A DNA stretch of 64,000 bases from Triatoma infestans (lineage: Eukaryota; Arthropoda; Insecta; Hemiptera; Reduviidae): the NCBI GenBank assembly GCA_011037195.1, contig JAAEAF010002313.1, positions 62,001 to 126,000 on the forward strand. The letters are read 5' to 3'. Below, piece after piece: positions 44,993-55,887 of the stretch (within the stretch, counting starts at the first letter, position 1; every line of letters begins with the position of its first letter). Made by a program: the position numbers and the translations under genes. The notes under the pieces were generated by a model, which was not told the DNA's origin, did no database searches, and worked only from the letters and a program-made list of their open reading frames with translations.

Positions 44993-45469
44993 TTAAGGAA
45001 ATGTGAAGAGAATTAGTATGAAATAAATAGGTGCAGGAATGCAATATAGGTTAGTGCAGGATTGTATAAGAGGGTGGTGGATTATGGTTAGTTCTGGCGG
45101 GTTGATGAGCCGCCGGCGATAGTCGAACGTGGCGTGGCACCTGGTGCCGATATCTCGCTCACAACGGCGTGCCACCTCCAACTGCTGGCACACTAGGAAT
45201 ATTGATCTTGTGGCGCTGGTGGCTAGTGGCAACTCAGCTGGGATGGCCATGTTTGCCGCCTGGATAGTAGTGTGACTTTCAGCTCCCTTCTCTTGCCTGA
45301 GCAACTTCTTCGTGCACATTATATAATTAAGAAATAATTCGAAGATCTTATTTGCTGGAGAATGGATTGCTTCTTTTTGAACAAGAGTTGACATGTACGA
45401 AATGTAGGTTGAAACACCCGGAAAACAATTGTTATAAAAGAAGGAGTGGCTGTCACCAATCCATACCAA
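44993..45469 (-). other. unassigned 158-codon open frame
   Basis: This is the longest frame in the window outside recognised elements (a LINE frame of 243 and one of 236 codons are longer). It starts MVWIGDSHSF and ends in a hydrophobic stretch YFILILFTFP. The middle (45090-45260) is GC-richer than the flanks and encodes an Ala/Arg/Cys-mixed part. I recognise no domain. It could be a host exon, a piece of an unknown repeat, or chance. No splice sites are claimed. Confidence 0.25.
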
Positions 45470-45479
45470 TTGTGATTCA

Positions 45480-46000
45480 GGATCACAAACTCCTTATTTC
45501 CATTAATTGATAATGGAAGTCTTGAAAATGGTAATATTCTTGAGAGTTAAGAAGGGTACATTACCCTAGCAGACGATCTAAATTGTTGCTTGTATAAAAA
45601 AGTTGCACTTGACAGTGTGCTGCTATTGTGCTCCCCTACAGCTCTCACAGGCTGCGCTGCGGTTCAACACTGAATCAACAGGGATGTGCTCACAAAAAAA
45701 GTACCTATTAAGAAAAAAAATACCTTCAGAAAGCAGGCAATACAATAGATTGGGTTGGCATGCAAATATGGTGTAAACACGGCACTTGAGTGGAACAGGA
45801 GGTACCCCAACCATTCTGGAAAAAAACTGGCTGCCTGTGTGAAGTTGTACCCTAATTATGTTGGGAGCCTTGTATGCCTCACCATTGTTACACAAATTAG
45901 CTTCCCTTCTCCACCAGTTCAGCCTCTATTTTATTGAGAAGGATTATATATATATATATGTATTTATTTACTATATATTTATGCTGCTTACTGGCGCACT
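45480..46000. other. unassigned stretch
   Basis: Opposed short frames at 45623-45895 and 45755-45937 have no motif. A short AT dinucleotide run lies at 45938-45951. Confidence 0.4.
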
Positions 46001-46003
46001 TGT

Positions 46004-46365
46004 TACTTTCTCTTATTGCTATAATAGGAAGTAACGCGATTGCATCAAAGTTTTAATCGGAGTTGCGTGTTTTGAGGTTTTTCTGAATATGAAAAATACT
46101 TGTTTGCAAAAGGTGTATAAGTATGGTGTGAACAAAAAAAAGAAAGTGTTTTAGGTTTCACAAACGATTCGGTTAACAATCTGTTGACTGGATAACATAT
46201 GTTTTACTGAATGGTATTTCAGTATTCTCTAAAAAGACTTTTCCTTTAAATATAGCCCACACACATGCTGGGGTCCATCTTTATTTGTATACCTTTCTCT
46301 TGGGAAATTGATTTTTGTCGGTTTTAGTGGCTGCAAAGTTCAGCTTCCTCCAGCAACCGGTGGCC
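46004..46365 (+). repeat. family A left half
   Basis: It starts 'ttactttctcttattgctat', 'aataggaagtaacgcgattg' and 'ggagttgcgtgttttgagg'. Later it has 'acaatctgttgactgg' and 'ttgggaaattgatttttg'. The microsatellite slot appears to be lost. Confidence 0.65.
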
Positions 46366-46890
46366 GTCCGTCATGTAATTTTAATGGTCCGCAAAGCAAT
46401 TAAGATATTTAATTCGCTGGGCTCATTTAATAAAATTTGTAAATAAAAAATAAATTCGTTAAAGCAGTCATATTTTATGTAAATTAGAAAAAGAACATTA
46501 CATTGATTTGTTGCAAAATACTACTGTGACTTGCAAAACTTCTACCTCAAAGGCGGTCAGCGGCATAGAAAAAGTAACAAAATAGGAATACCGAATCCTG
46601 AACAATAGCCTAGGCACCAAGTTTGACTAAGGCGCACCCTTGGTAATTGGGTGAATGAAAATTCAAAAATTTTATGTGAATTCTTTCCAGTCAACTGGAA
46701 AGAATCCCAATCGAAATTAGACCACGCAATAAATATACACATTACTTAAGACAAAATAAGACATAGACAACGCAGTACAACATTTCACCACAATAACACA
46801 AAACTCCATCCGGCAGTCCACAACTCACAACAGAATAGAACGTACTCACAAGACTAACGTACCATTATACATTCGGAAATTATCATGGTT
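46366..46890. other. unassigned stretch
   Basis: No gene or repeat that I can support. Confidence 0.4.
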
Positions 46891-46894
46891 AAGC

Positions 46895-48325
46895 ACATGC
46901 AAGAGCTAAATGGCAGCGGTCTCGATATCCCTCTGATAGGCGAATATACAATAGACTGACTCACTTACTTACATCTGAACTTAAACAAATCCGAAAAGAA
47001 CTTTTTAAAGAATACACATTAGGTTTAACTACAAAAGACAAATCTCTTTGGGCCGCTACAAAAAGAATCCTTTCTTACAAATCCATATCCTCCCCCACTT
47101 CATCGAGATGACGCCTCATGGGCTGCTCCGACGAAGATAAAGCTTCCCTATTTGCTTCTTACTTATACACTGTTTTCACTCCTTACTATGATATGGTTGA
47201 CCCCCAGTTCCAAGAATCTCTCCTAGAAGACCTGGAATCCCCCTTCCTCTCTCCCTCCCACCTAAGCCATTTTCTCCGTCAGATGTTCAATATGCTATAA
47301 AACGTCTCTCCCCAAAGAAAACTCCCGGATTTGATCTCATAATCCCAACCATTCTTTGAGATCTTCCTAAAAAAGCTGTGATCTTCCTCACTTCCACACA
47401 CAACGCCATTCTCCGAACCACCTAGTTCCCTATTCTTTGGAAGTTCTCCATTATTCGTCCCATTTTAAAGCCTAAGAAACCTCAACACCTTCCCTCATCC
47501 TACCGTCCCATTAGCTTACTCTCTGTCCTAGCCAAAATACTTGAAAAACTCATCCTTAAACATATTTTACCAATCCTTGAAATTCCAATGTTATCCCAGA
47601 CCATCAGTTTGGATTTAGATGCCACCATTCTACTATACAGCAAAGCCACCGCGTTGTAGACACCATTGCATCCTCGCTTGAGAAGAAGGAGTGCTGTTTG
47701 GGGGCTTTCCTCGATGTGAAGCAGCCTTCGATCGAGTATGGCACCCCGGGCTCTCTGGAAACTAGGGCATCCTTCCAGCCACCTATTACCTCATCCTAAA
47801 ATCCTACTTATCCGATAGGTATTTTCAAGTACAAATCGGATCATCCTTCTTTCCTTTGAATCGTACGAAGCTGGAGTGCCGCAAGGCAGCATTCTAGGTC
47901 CTATCCTTTACTCAGTAAACACTGCAGGCATCCCAACACATCCTGATACCATCCTTCTCACCTATGCAGATGATACTGCAATCCTGTCTACCAATAATGA
48001 TCCCGTAACAGCCCATAGCAATCTACAAACCCATCTCTCCTCCTTAGAAAATTGGTTTAAAAAATGGGTCATTAAACTTAATGAAAATAAGTTCCAAAAC
48101 ATTACCTTCACTCTACGTCGCATTACCCTTCTTCCAGTGCATTACAACTTAATTCCCTTACCAGTGGTCAACGTTGCTCGCTATCTTGGGCTTTATTTAG
48201 ACCGAAGACCCACCTGGAATCCTTATATACGACTTAAAAGAATAGAACTAAACAGACGCTTTCGACAATATAAAAGACTACTGGACAACAGATCTAAACT
48301 CTCCCTCCAAAAAACTCAAAAACTT
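46895..48325 (+). pseudogene. Jockey-type LINE reverse transcriptase
   Basis: Upstream part: 'THLLTSELKQIRKELFKEYT', 'LGLTTKDKSLWAATKRILSY' and 'MGCSDEDKASLFASYLYTVF' (frame 47118-47300). Then, with shifts, 'KRLSPKKTPGFDLI', 'IIRPILKPKKPQHLPSSYRP' and 'ISLLSVLAKILEKLI'. A damaged motif A follows near 47700. In the frame 47876-48409 are 'MPQGSILGPILYSVNTAGIP', 'LLTYADDTAILSTNNDP' and 'VARYLGLYLDRRPTWNPYI'. The YADD box is intact. The order and wording fit the Jockey clade, which has no RNase H. The element is 3'-truncated: from about 48325 the sequence is family A, and the last residues of the frame are encoded by that repeat. Its endonuclease part is missing. Confidence 0.9.
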
Positions 48326-48948
48326 GGCGCAATTCCAGTTAATCGATTTTGTTCAAATTTGGAATTCTATCAACGCCTCCAGTGTATATTAATATTATAC
48401 AGTTGGTAAAACCATACATTTACTGAAATGGCATTTTAGAGTAAGCATAACGTTATTGTTCTTTCAGAAGACCCCATAAATCAATTGTCCCCGGAAAATG
48501 TCAAATAAAAGTACAGTACGTACAATAAAGTATAAAGTACAGTACGTACAATAAAGTATAAAGTACAGTACGTACAATAAAGTATAAAGTACAGTACAGT
48601 ACAGTAAAGTACTGTACGTACAATAAAGTATAAAGTACAGTACGTACAATAAAGTATACTAATACGAAGTTTTGAGAAAATCGTTGGAGACGTCAAAAGA
48701 AGAAATCAGTAAATTAGCCCTGACATCTTTGTATTAGATACGAGGGTAGTACCTAAATGAAATACCAAAGCTCCCTGCGTTTTTCGTTTTTGAGATGTTT
48801 TGTTCACAAATACATACGTACTCACCATTCGCTAAAAAATTTTTTTCGTACTCAGGGGACCTCAAAACATATATTTCCAGTGAAAACTCAGTTTTGAAAA
48901 TTTGACACGATCGCAATACTTCTTCTTAAGAGGAAGTAAACATTCCAA
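48325..48948 (-). repeat. family A copy, reverse, with 26-bp tandem insert
   Basis: It keeps 'ccagttaatcgattttgttc', 'gtccccggaaaatgtcaaat', 'ttttgagaaaatcgttggag', 'acctaaatgaaataccaaag' and 'gacacgatcgcaatacttct', and ends at 'cttaagaggaagtaaac'. A 26-bp tandem array interrupts it at 48511. Confidence 0.8.
48511..48662 (+). repeat. tandem repeat, 26-bp unit
   Basis: Units begin at 48511, 48537, 48563 and 48589 with 'gtacagtacgtacaataaag'. The later part is rearranged with extra GTACA steps before two more units. The unit contains the palindrome GTACGTAC in part. The minus-strand Tyr/Leu/Cys-rich frames here come from the repeat. Confidence 0.9.
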
Positions 48949-48954
48949 CGTTGA

Positions 48955-49705
48955 AGTAAATTTGGCATTTAGTACGCCATGAGAATTGCAGTAAGAGAAA
49001 ATCGGGTGAATAATTGTTTACCATTTGCTCAGCGATCTTATCAATGATAGCTGATGAATGATTAAACTCAAGTTTATTTACCAGAACAGGAGTGTGACTG
49101 GTCACCAAGTTATGTTCTTGTCTTACAGCGGACATCACTTTTACTTTACTTCCGCACGAGGCGCTAGCGCGGCTATTTCCTGTGAGTTCAGTGCTGCTCT
49201 CACTTTACTATCCTTGAAACTAAATCGCTCAGACACACTTAATATTACTTTCTCTTTCATCAGGTGACTTGTGTAGATGGCAGCACCCCTGTCTCTACAA
49301 CCTCTCAAAGCTATTATCGCCAGTTTAAATTTAAGCCAAACCAGGTCCTCAGAGCCCCATTGAAAATCAATTTTTCCCGAAAAAATGCTTCAAATAGGAC
49401 GTAATAGATTTATAAATGATATAATAGTTCGAAGTTTAGAGAAAATTGATGGATGCCATATTGAACGAATTTCCAAAACTCAGAAACCTATGCTGTGAAG
49501 TTGCACTTCTGGTAACTGATTTTCTTTCGACTTAGAATTCTGTCATCTGCTTAATATCCCTTAATGGGAGCACCGTAAATTGCACTGGAATGCCATTTTG
49601 AAAAGTCAAGGCACTTCAGTAGATTTATTTCCGGTTAAAACGCAATTTCGAAAATTTGACGATGCGTACTTTTTCTTACATTAAGATAAAGTAGCAGTTG
49701 TTTAA
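48955..49705 (-). repeat. family A pieces
   Basis: A 'ttgcagtaagagaaaatcgg' end block lies at about 48985. Pieces of the body run from 49310, with 'tcccgaaaaaatgcttcaaa', 'gttgcacttctggtaactga' and 'acgcaatttcgaaaatttga', then the left end 'tactttttcttacattaaga'. It may be more than one copy. Confidence 0.55.
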
Positions 49706-51855
49706 AAAGTGGGTCATCAAACAACTGAGTGCAGACTTAACATTCTATTCGTGCTGCTCCTCCTATTTGTACTACCTATACAGACGTTTTGCATTGACAA
49801 AAGGTTATTAAAGTGCTCAGAAAAATCGTAACTTCCGATGTTACTTAATTGACTGAAACTTAGTTATCAGTCAGTGTGTGGTAATCTTGAATTAGGTTTA
49901 GCCAACTTTCGTTTATCTATGTGGCTGCTCCAGTTCTTGCAGTTTACAGGCGGCAGAGTTCTACCGGCTGAGATCAGTAAATTTCACACAGCTACAGTGA
50001 AATCGAACAAGTATTTTGTTTAGAAAAACTTCCAAATAGTCTACCAGAGTCCTAGTTATTATCTTTTGTCAATTAATAAGAATGATCTCTGTACTATAAA
50101 TATTGTACTAAACTAGGAAATCTTTCTTTCAAATAACCAAATGTTTATGTTATTGTAGCTAATTATGATGATGTTTTGTTATATTTGGCCTATCTTTTTA
50201 TTGACTGGCATGGTGATGAAACCTTTCTAATTAAAAAAGATAATCCTTTAACTGTACATACATGAACGCTGTAAGAAATAATACTATGAACAAGTTGACT
50301 TAAGCTGCCAATTTGTAAAGTATTTCACAAGGAGTTAAATGATATTCTGTTACTAGTTGAGACGTATCATCATTTCAGTGAATTCAATGTTATGATGTAT
50401 CAAATTATATTAGTTATTAAATATTTAATTTTATTCCATTTGACTTTCAAAAATATAATTTTCCGGATATCGCAACTCCCTATCTCATAAGCCCATAAAA
50501 GCTTTTGTCCCGAGAACAGTAAATGTAATTACTTCAAACATTAAAAAAATTGAATATCAAAAAGCAAATAGCCCATAGGGTAGTCTACTAACTCTGAGCT
50601 ACATTATAATCAATTAATCGGAATAAGTCTGATTTCGATTAGATTACATTAATTGTATTCAGACAGTTTTTATCTTAAAAATAAAACTGGTAATATCACT
50701 AGTGATGTGTGCAATGCAGATGTTTTCTAGCATATGCAGATGATTTAACCGATTGTAATTTTTCAGATTAGTTTACTACTGATTCCTAACATGTATGATT
50801 ATAATTAACATTAACAGTGAAACATCTTGATTATGAATAAAGGAATTGGGCTATTAATTATCTCAAATATTTCAGTCATGTAATCGACTGCCATCGATCA
50901 GTCTATTTGCTTGCTTCATGTTCATAGCTCTCTAAAACTGGGTTATTTTCCACATTTATGTCTGCGATTAGTACAACTGTTGAAAATCGTGTTCGAGTTC
51001 CCAGTAACACCACAAATATTTGAAAAATTTGTTGTCAGTAGTCAATGTTGCGCAGAGGCAATATTGTAACCAATGAAGGGCTCCTAATTATTGCTAGTTG
51101 AAAACTTTTATCAACTTATTGTCAATACAATTTCAAAAAAACTTTATTTATTAACTTCTCCACGTTACCACGTTTTCGACGTGCAAACTAAATTTGTATA
51201 TTTGAGCATAATTATAAATGCTGGTTGTGTCATTCACACCGATTTATTGAAAGCTTTCTACACCATATCCCTCAGAATATTGTTAAAAAACTAGTCTTAT
51301 AAAAATAGGCAATTTATGACAATGGTTGAACACAACTGGTGACTGCTTAATCAAGATTAGTTCTTCATTATCTCACTCTTCGGAGTTGGCTCCACATGTT
51401 CATACCGGAAGGTAGTGTTCATTTGGTGTCCAGTTATTTTTATATTTTTAAGTGGTTTGAATGTCGATTTTTTAAGTGATTTTTTGCTGAAATACTAAAG
51501 AAGTTACCCACTATTAAATTACGTAAGCATATTGGTATAATTCAAACGTTAATGTCTGAAATAAGTGAAAAAACTCTTAATTATAATTAAAATAGCTTTA
51601 TAAATAATTTGTGACTGGAGTAGTGGGGTTAGTAGAATACTGGACATTATTCAGAGAGAGAGAGAAGTACCTGCTTTCTCTAGTTCTGTTTATTTATGCA
51701 TGTATCTATTTGAACTTTTGTTACTTTACAGTATAAATTTTTATATTGTGTATTGGCTGCAGTGTTTATTTTCAATTCAACTTTCTACTTATAAAATTTA
51801 CGGCATATTACATCTGTCGACAAAATAAAGAAATTAATAATTCATTCATATTTTC
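49706..51855. other. unassigned stretch
   Basis: About 2.1 kb without a recognised gene or repeat. A short GA tract lies at 51652-51665. The last 400-500 bp could be the 5' leader of the LINE that follows; nothing in the sequence proves it. Confidence 0.4.
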
Positions 51856-51860
51856 CAACA

Positions 51861-52600
51861 ATGTCTTTCACTTTAGAAGATATTATGACTGAAATAAAAA
51901 ATCATAATGTAGCAACGAAAGCAACAGCTTCCAACATTAAATTGATTTAATCTGCCGTTGAGAATATAACCAGTGAATTAAATTCCATGAAGGCCAATGA
52001 AGAATCTTTGAAAATTACTATTTTGGAGCAAGATAAAGAAATAAAGTATCTTAAAAGAGAACTTAAGAGAATTAATATTATTATACATGGTGTACCGGAA
52101 GAGGTCGGAAGTGATGCGTTAGTAGATGTTAGTAAGTTATTTGAAGAGTTAAAGATGAACATCCCAGATACTGCTATAAACTATTGCCAAAGAATAGGTC
52201 GGAAAAAAGGGAAAAGACTAATCAAGCTGTCTTTTACTAGTAAAAGGGTGAAAAACGAAATATTATCTAAAAGAGAGCAGTTCAAGCTGTTACCCATGAC
52301 CCCCTTAAGGAAGATAGGGAGCATGGGATAAAGCTTTTCTTATGTTTGATGAAATTTAAAAAAATGGATGTGACTACTACAATTTTTAAGAGCAAAATTA
52401 GAGCTGGTGGTCATACCTTTAGTCTAGAAGAAGCTGAAGATCTTTTAAGGACGCAAAACAATGACTCGCTTAGCGCTAATCATACTCTAGCTGACAAAGA
52501 ACTAGGACCGGAAGAAAATGCTAGTAAGAAAAGAAGAGTTACAGTCGAGGAAAAACTGGATCCCTTTCGTTGTCGCTCCCGGAGTGATACCACATAGTAA
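51861..52600 (+). pseudogene. LINE ORF1, coiled-coil RNA-binding protein
   Basis: It starts with ATG at 51861 (MSFTLEDIMTEIKNHNVATK). A stop falls at about 51948, and it then reopens as 'SAVENITSELNSMKANEESL'. Heptad-like Leu/Ile spacing over residues about 30-75 suggests a coiled coil. 'RELKRINIIIHGVPEEVG', 'CQRIGRKKGKRLIKLSFTSK' and 'VKNEILSKREQFK' follow, the RRM-like plus basic block of ORF1p-type proteins. A shift near 52325 leads to 'KIRAGGHTFSLEEAEDLLR' and a stop at 52597. It is expected to bind element RNA as a trimer; this is family knowledge. Confidence 0.75.
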
Positions 52601-52639
52601 CACTGAGGTTGAGGGAAGATGTATGGAAAATAGATCTGT

Positions 52640-53395
52640 CTTCTCTGCGGTATTTTTGAATATTCATGGTTATACTAATTTTATTAATTTAAATAGTAAC
52701 AATATTTCAGATTTATTTGTATTCGATTTTGTTTTGTCTTGCTGAAACGTGGTTATCATATGATACTTCTTCCGATATTCAGGATGAATTTAGAAATTAT
52801 TTTGTAATAACTAGGAATATCTTTAAAAATAAATCTCATGGTCGTGCCTCTGGGGGTTTAATTATGTATATTAGAAATTGGTACAGATACGAAATTATAG
52901 ATATATCACCTTTTTGGATTTTTACGGCAATTTATGCAAACTCAAAATTTTACACAGATTGCAACGTTAAGGATGTTTTAGTTAATTTAAATAAGGTACT
53001 TTTAAATATTAATTTGAAATTTCAAGGTTGGGACGTTTTTATAGCTGGTGATTGGAACTGTCGTATAGGATTATCGAATGATGGAGTAAAGGAAATATTT
53101 GAGGGTACGTTGTTAAATAATCTGCGTTTATCAAAGGATCTTGTTGTTAATAAAAAAGGTGAAGAATTAGAAGAATTTATGGAGTTGAATGATTTTTATG
53201 TGCTCAGTGGTAAAACAATTAATGATAAAGATGGTAACTTTACTTATTGGTAATACTCCCAATGGTAATAGTTGTTATTGATCTTATTTGGTCAAATATG
53301 AGTGGCTTATATATGGTTAAAGATTTAATATCAGATCACTTTTCTTGTATTCTATTATTTGGGGCTGGGGGTCACTAAATCTAAACTCCTGACTC
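52640..53395 (+). pseudogene. LINE ORF2: endonuclease domain
   Basis: It opens in one frame with 'SVFSAVFLNIHGYTNFINLN' and 'NISDLFVFDFVLSC', and a shift near 52735 leads to 'LAETWLSYDTSSDIQDEF' (catalytic Glu kept). Then come 'ASGGLIMYIRNWY', 'WDVFIAGDWNCRIGLSNDG' and 'NDFYVLSGKTINDKDGNFTY'. A shift at about 53250 gives 'SVIDLIWSNMSGLYMVKDL' and 'ISDHFSCIL'. All the classic endonuclease motifs can be read across three frames. It would nick the target DNA. Confidence 0.85.
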
Positions 53396-53399
53396 ACAG

Positions 53400-54720
53400 A
53401 ATTCAAAAGATAGTTTTTAAGTGGGATAATAATAAGAAGGATCTGTATTCATTTAATCTGAATCATATTATGTAACTCCTAATTATGTAGTAATTCTGTC
53501 CCTGACATGATGTACGTAACATTAGTAAATGAAATTGTTAACTGTTCATTACAATTAGGTCTGGCTACAAGAAAAACCTTTGGGGGATGCAGGAAAAATA
53601 AACAAGCTTGGTTCGATAGAAATTGTTGGTGAGCAAAGAGAAATGTGACAAACATGTTAAAAATAGCAAAAAAGAAAAATTTTAGTGCTGAAAGTAAGGC
53701 TAATTATGTTTTGAGCAAGAACGAATACAAGAGAACATTAAAAAATGCAAAATGTATTTATTATGAAACTTTGAGTACTGATATTAGTAATGCGCATAAT
53801 TCAAGCATGTTTTGGCAATCGGTTGGGAAATAAAGACCGAACATTGCAGTATAATCATATTATATTGAGTCCTGGAACGAGTATTTTAGAAAACGGTATC
53901 CTGATAATCCGTCCCCCACTAATTTCATAATGCACGATGTCTTCCACCCTTTTTTTGATGAATATTTTACATTTTCGGAAGTACGTTCGCGGACAATCAA
54001 TGTAAAACTGGGAAAGCTCCAGGCCCAGATAATATTCCAAATGAATTCCTAAAGGCTCTACGTATTTGGCTATTTCAAACTTTATGCAACAAAATTTTAG
54101 AATTAGAAGTAATGCTGGCCGGTTGGAGTGAGACTGAGATGTTTCTTTTATTTAAGAAAGGGGGCCCACTACAGCCAGATAACTACAGAACAATTTCTCT
54201 TATGAATACAATAGCTAAATAAATTATTTACCCAAGTGTTAACCAACCGATTAAAAAATTGGCTAGAATTTGGCAACCCTTTAATAGAATTCCAGAATGG
54301 TTTTCGAAGAGGTAGATTTTGTATTGATAGCATATTTACGCTCTCCTCCCTAATTAATGTCCAAATTTGAAATAACAGACGTAAGGTTGTCGCTATATTT
54401 GTGGACTTTGAAAAGGCTTTCGATTCACTTGATCACTCCTTATTGTGATGCAAATGATTTAATTTTGGAATAAGTAGAAAGTGGATTAAAATTCTCGAAG
54501 GCTTTTGTAATAATGCATCTACCAGAGGGGTGGTTGGTAATATGTACACTGAATATTTTTCGGTTAGCAAAGATGTTTTGCAAGGTGACACAACCTCGCC
54601 TCTCCTCTTCGCCATTTTTATTAATGATTTAGAACAGTTTCTAATCAGCAATGGATGTAACGAGGTTAGTATCAGTCACAATAAGGGTTATAATAAGTCC
54701 TGTTATCCAATGGTATTAAT
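53400..54720 (+). pseudogene. LINE ORF2: linker and reverse transcriptase N-half
   Basis: The linker is 'NKQAWFDRNCW' and the frame 53645-53833 with 'SKANYVLSKNEYKRTLKNAK'. Then 'LGKAPGPDNIPNEFLKALRI', 'EMFLLFKKGGPLQPDNYRT' and 'ISLMNTIAK'. Motif A reads 'VAIFVDFEKAFDSLDHSLL' (catalytic Asp kept), followed by 'VLQGDTTSPLLFAIFINDLE', where the usual R/KQGDPLSP reads LQGDTTSP. The sequence leaves the family after 'LISNGCNEVS', before the YADD box. There are many stops. Confidence 0.8.
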
Positions 54721-55885
54721 ACAAAACAAAATTTGATAAATATATATAAATTCACTGTTAGGGCGTTAGAATTAAGAGAATCCGTCTTATAGAATGAACA
54801 AATACAGTTTAGTTGAGGGATAAGATGCATTTAGTTCTTTATTTACAAATAATTATAAGATAAAATGAAAAAAAAATACAGAATTATTCAGTTCCTTTTT
54901 AAAAGAAGTTAAGTATTATATTTTTGCTGTTGTGGCAATGTGGCAAAAACTTTTTTTTTGTACAAGATTTCAACAATTGAGGTATGATACTTTTTGTTGG
55001 AATTAAAGACCAACTCCTCTGTAGGAACATACTTATGTATACATAACAGAAATAAATAAATAAATAAATAAATGACAAACTAAATATATATATAAATATA
55101 TATATTATCACTCTTCTTTCTCCTACCTCAGGAGTCCCCACTAGCATCTTATGTCGTTCCTCTTTCTTTACTTTTTCTGAAGTACTTTACTGATATCTTA
55201 TCTTCTTTTTTTTCGGATGTTCACTTCTCTTTGCAAATCTCAGCCCATAATGTTTATCTTAATGACTGATTGTTGTTTTAAAAAAAACATCGAAGCATTC
55301 AATTTGTCAAAGTGTTTCGTACTAGTTATCTCCTGTTCAATTAATCCCATTTGCCGACTAAATGAAATGACCATAAACAGAAAAGAAAGTGATCGTGATG
55401 TGGGTATTAGAGTAGTACAATATTCTTTTAATGAACATATAAGCGATATTACAAAGACAACCGCAGAATGTTGGGACTTGTAACCACCAAAGTATCGATA
55501 TGTCAAAGCTCTAAAATTGCTTGTATAAGCAACAGTGTACACACTGTTGACTCTCGTCTGGAATTTTGCACTTCATATCATCGCCTTCTTACGACGAAAC
55601 ATACAGATAAGGCCCAAAGAGTTCAAATCCGTTTTTAAGATTACACCCTTCAGAAAACTTGTATCAAAGTTTGGGATAAATGATACTATTTCCGCTCCAG
55701 TCTGAACCCCTGATGAGCTGTTCTAATCGTCGGAAACCATGTGATTTATTACTTATTTATCGATAGTAGTTACCCATTCTCATTCATTTTTTTTAATGTA
55801 CCTTTAGGTAACTAAAATATTGGCTAAAATATCGCTTTTATAAACATTTTTTCTCCTACAATTTCCTCTATAAGATTCCTAAACT
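54721..55885. other. unassigned stretch; lone hammerhead-like block
   Basis: It has (AAAT)n at 55048-55071 and AT runs at about 55083-55105. At 55700-55735 'CCTGATGAGCTGTTC' is followed by 'CGTCGGAAACCATG', a block with an exact CTGATGA and GAAAC but without a good stem between them. Opposed frames at 55217-55542 have no motif that I can name. Confidence 0.4.
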
Positions 55886-55887
55886 TC

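Larger units (their letters stand above)
51861..54720 (+). mobile_element. two-ORF non-LTR retrotransposon, 3'-truncated
   Basis: Plus-strand order: ORF1 (coiled coil and RNA-binding-like part), ORF2 endonuclease, linker, then reverse transcriptase up to motif B. The catalytic YADD region and everything after it are missing, so the copy is cut at its 3' side, which is less usual than 5' truncation. There are several single-base shifts and stops. Its style (ORF1 with 'IIIHGVPEE', ORF2 endonuclease without a gag zinc knuckle) differs from the I-type element at 28-34 kb and is closer to the LINE at 59-63 kb. Confidence 0.85.
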
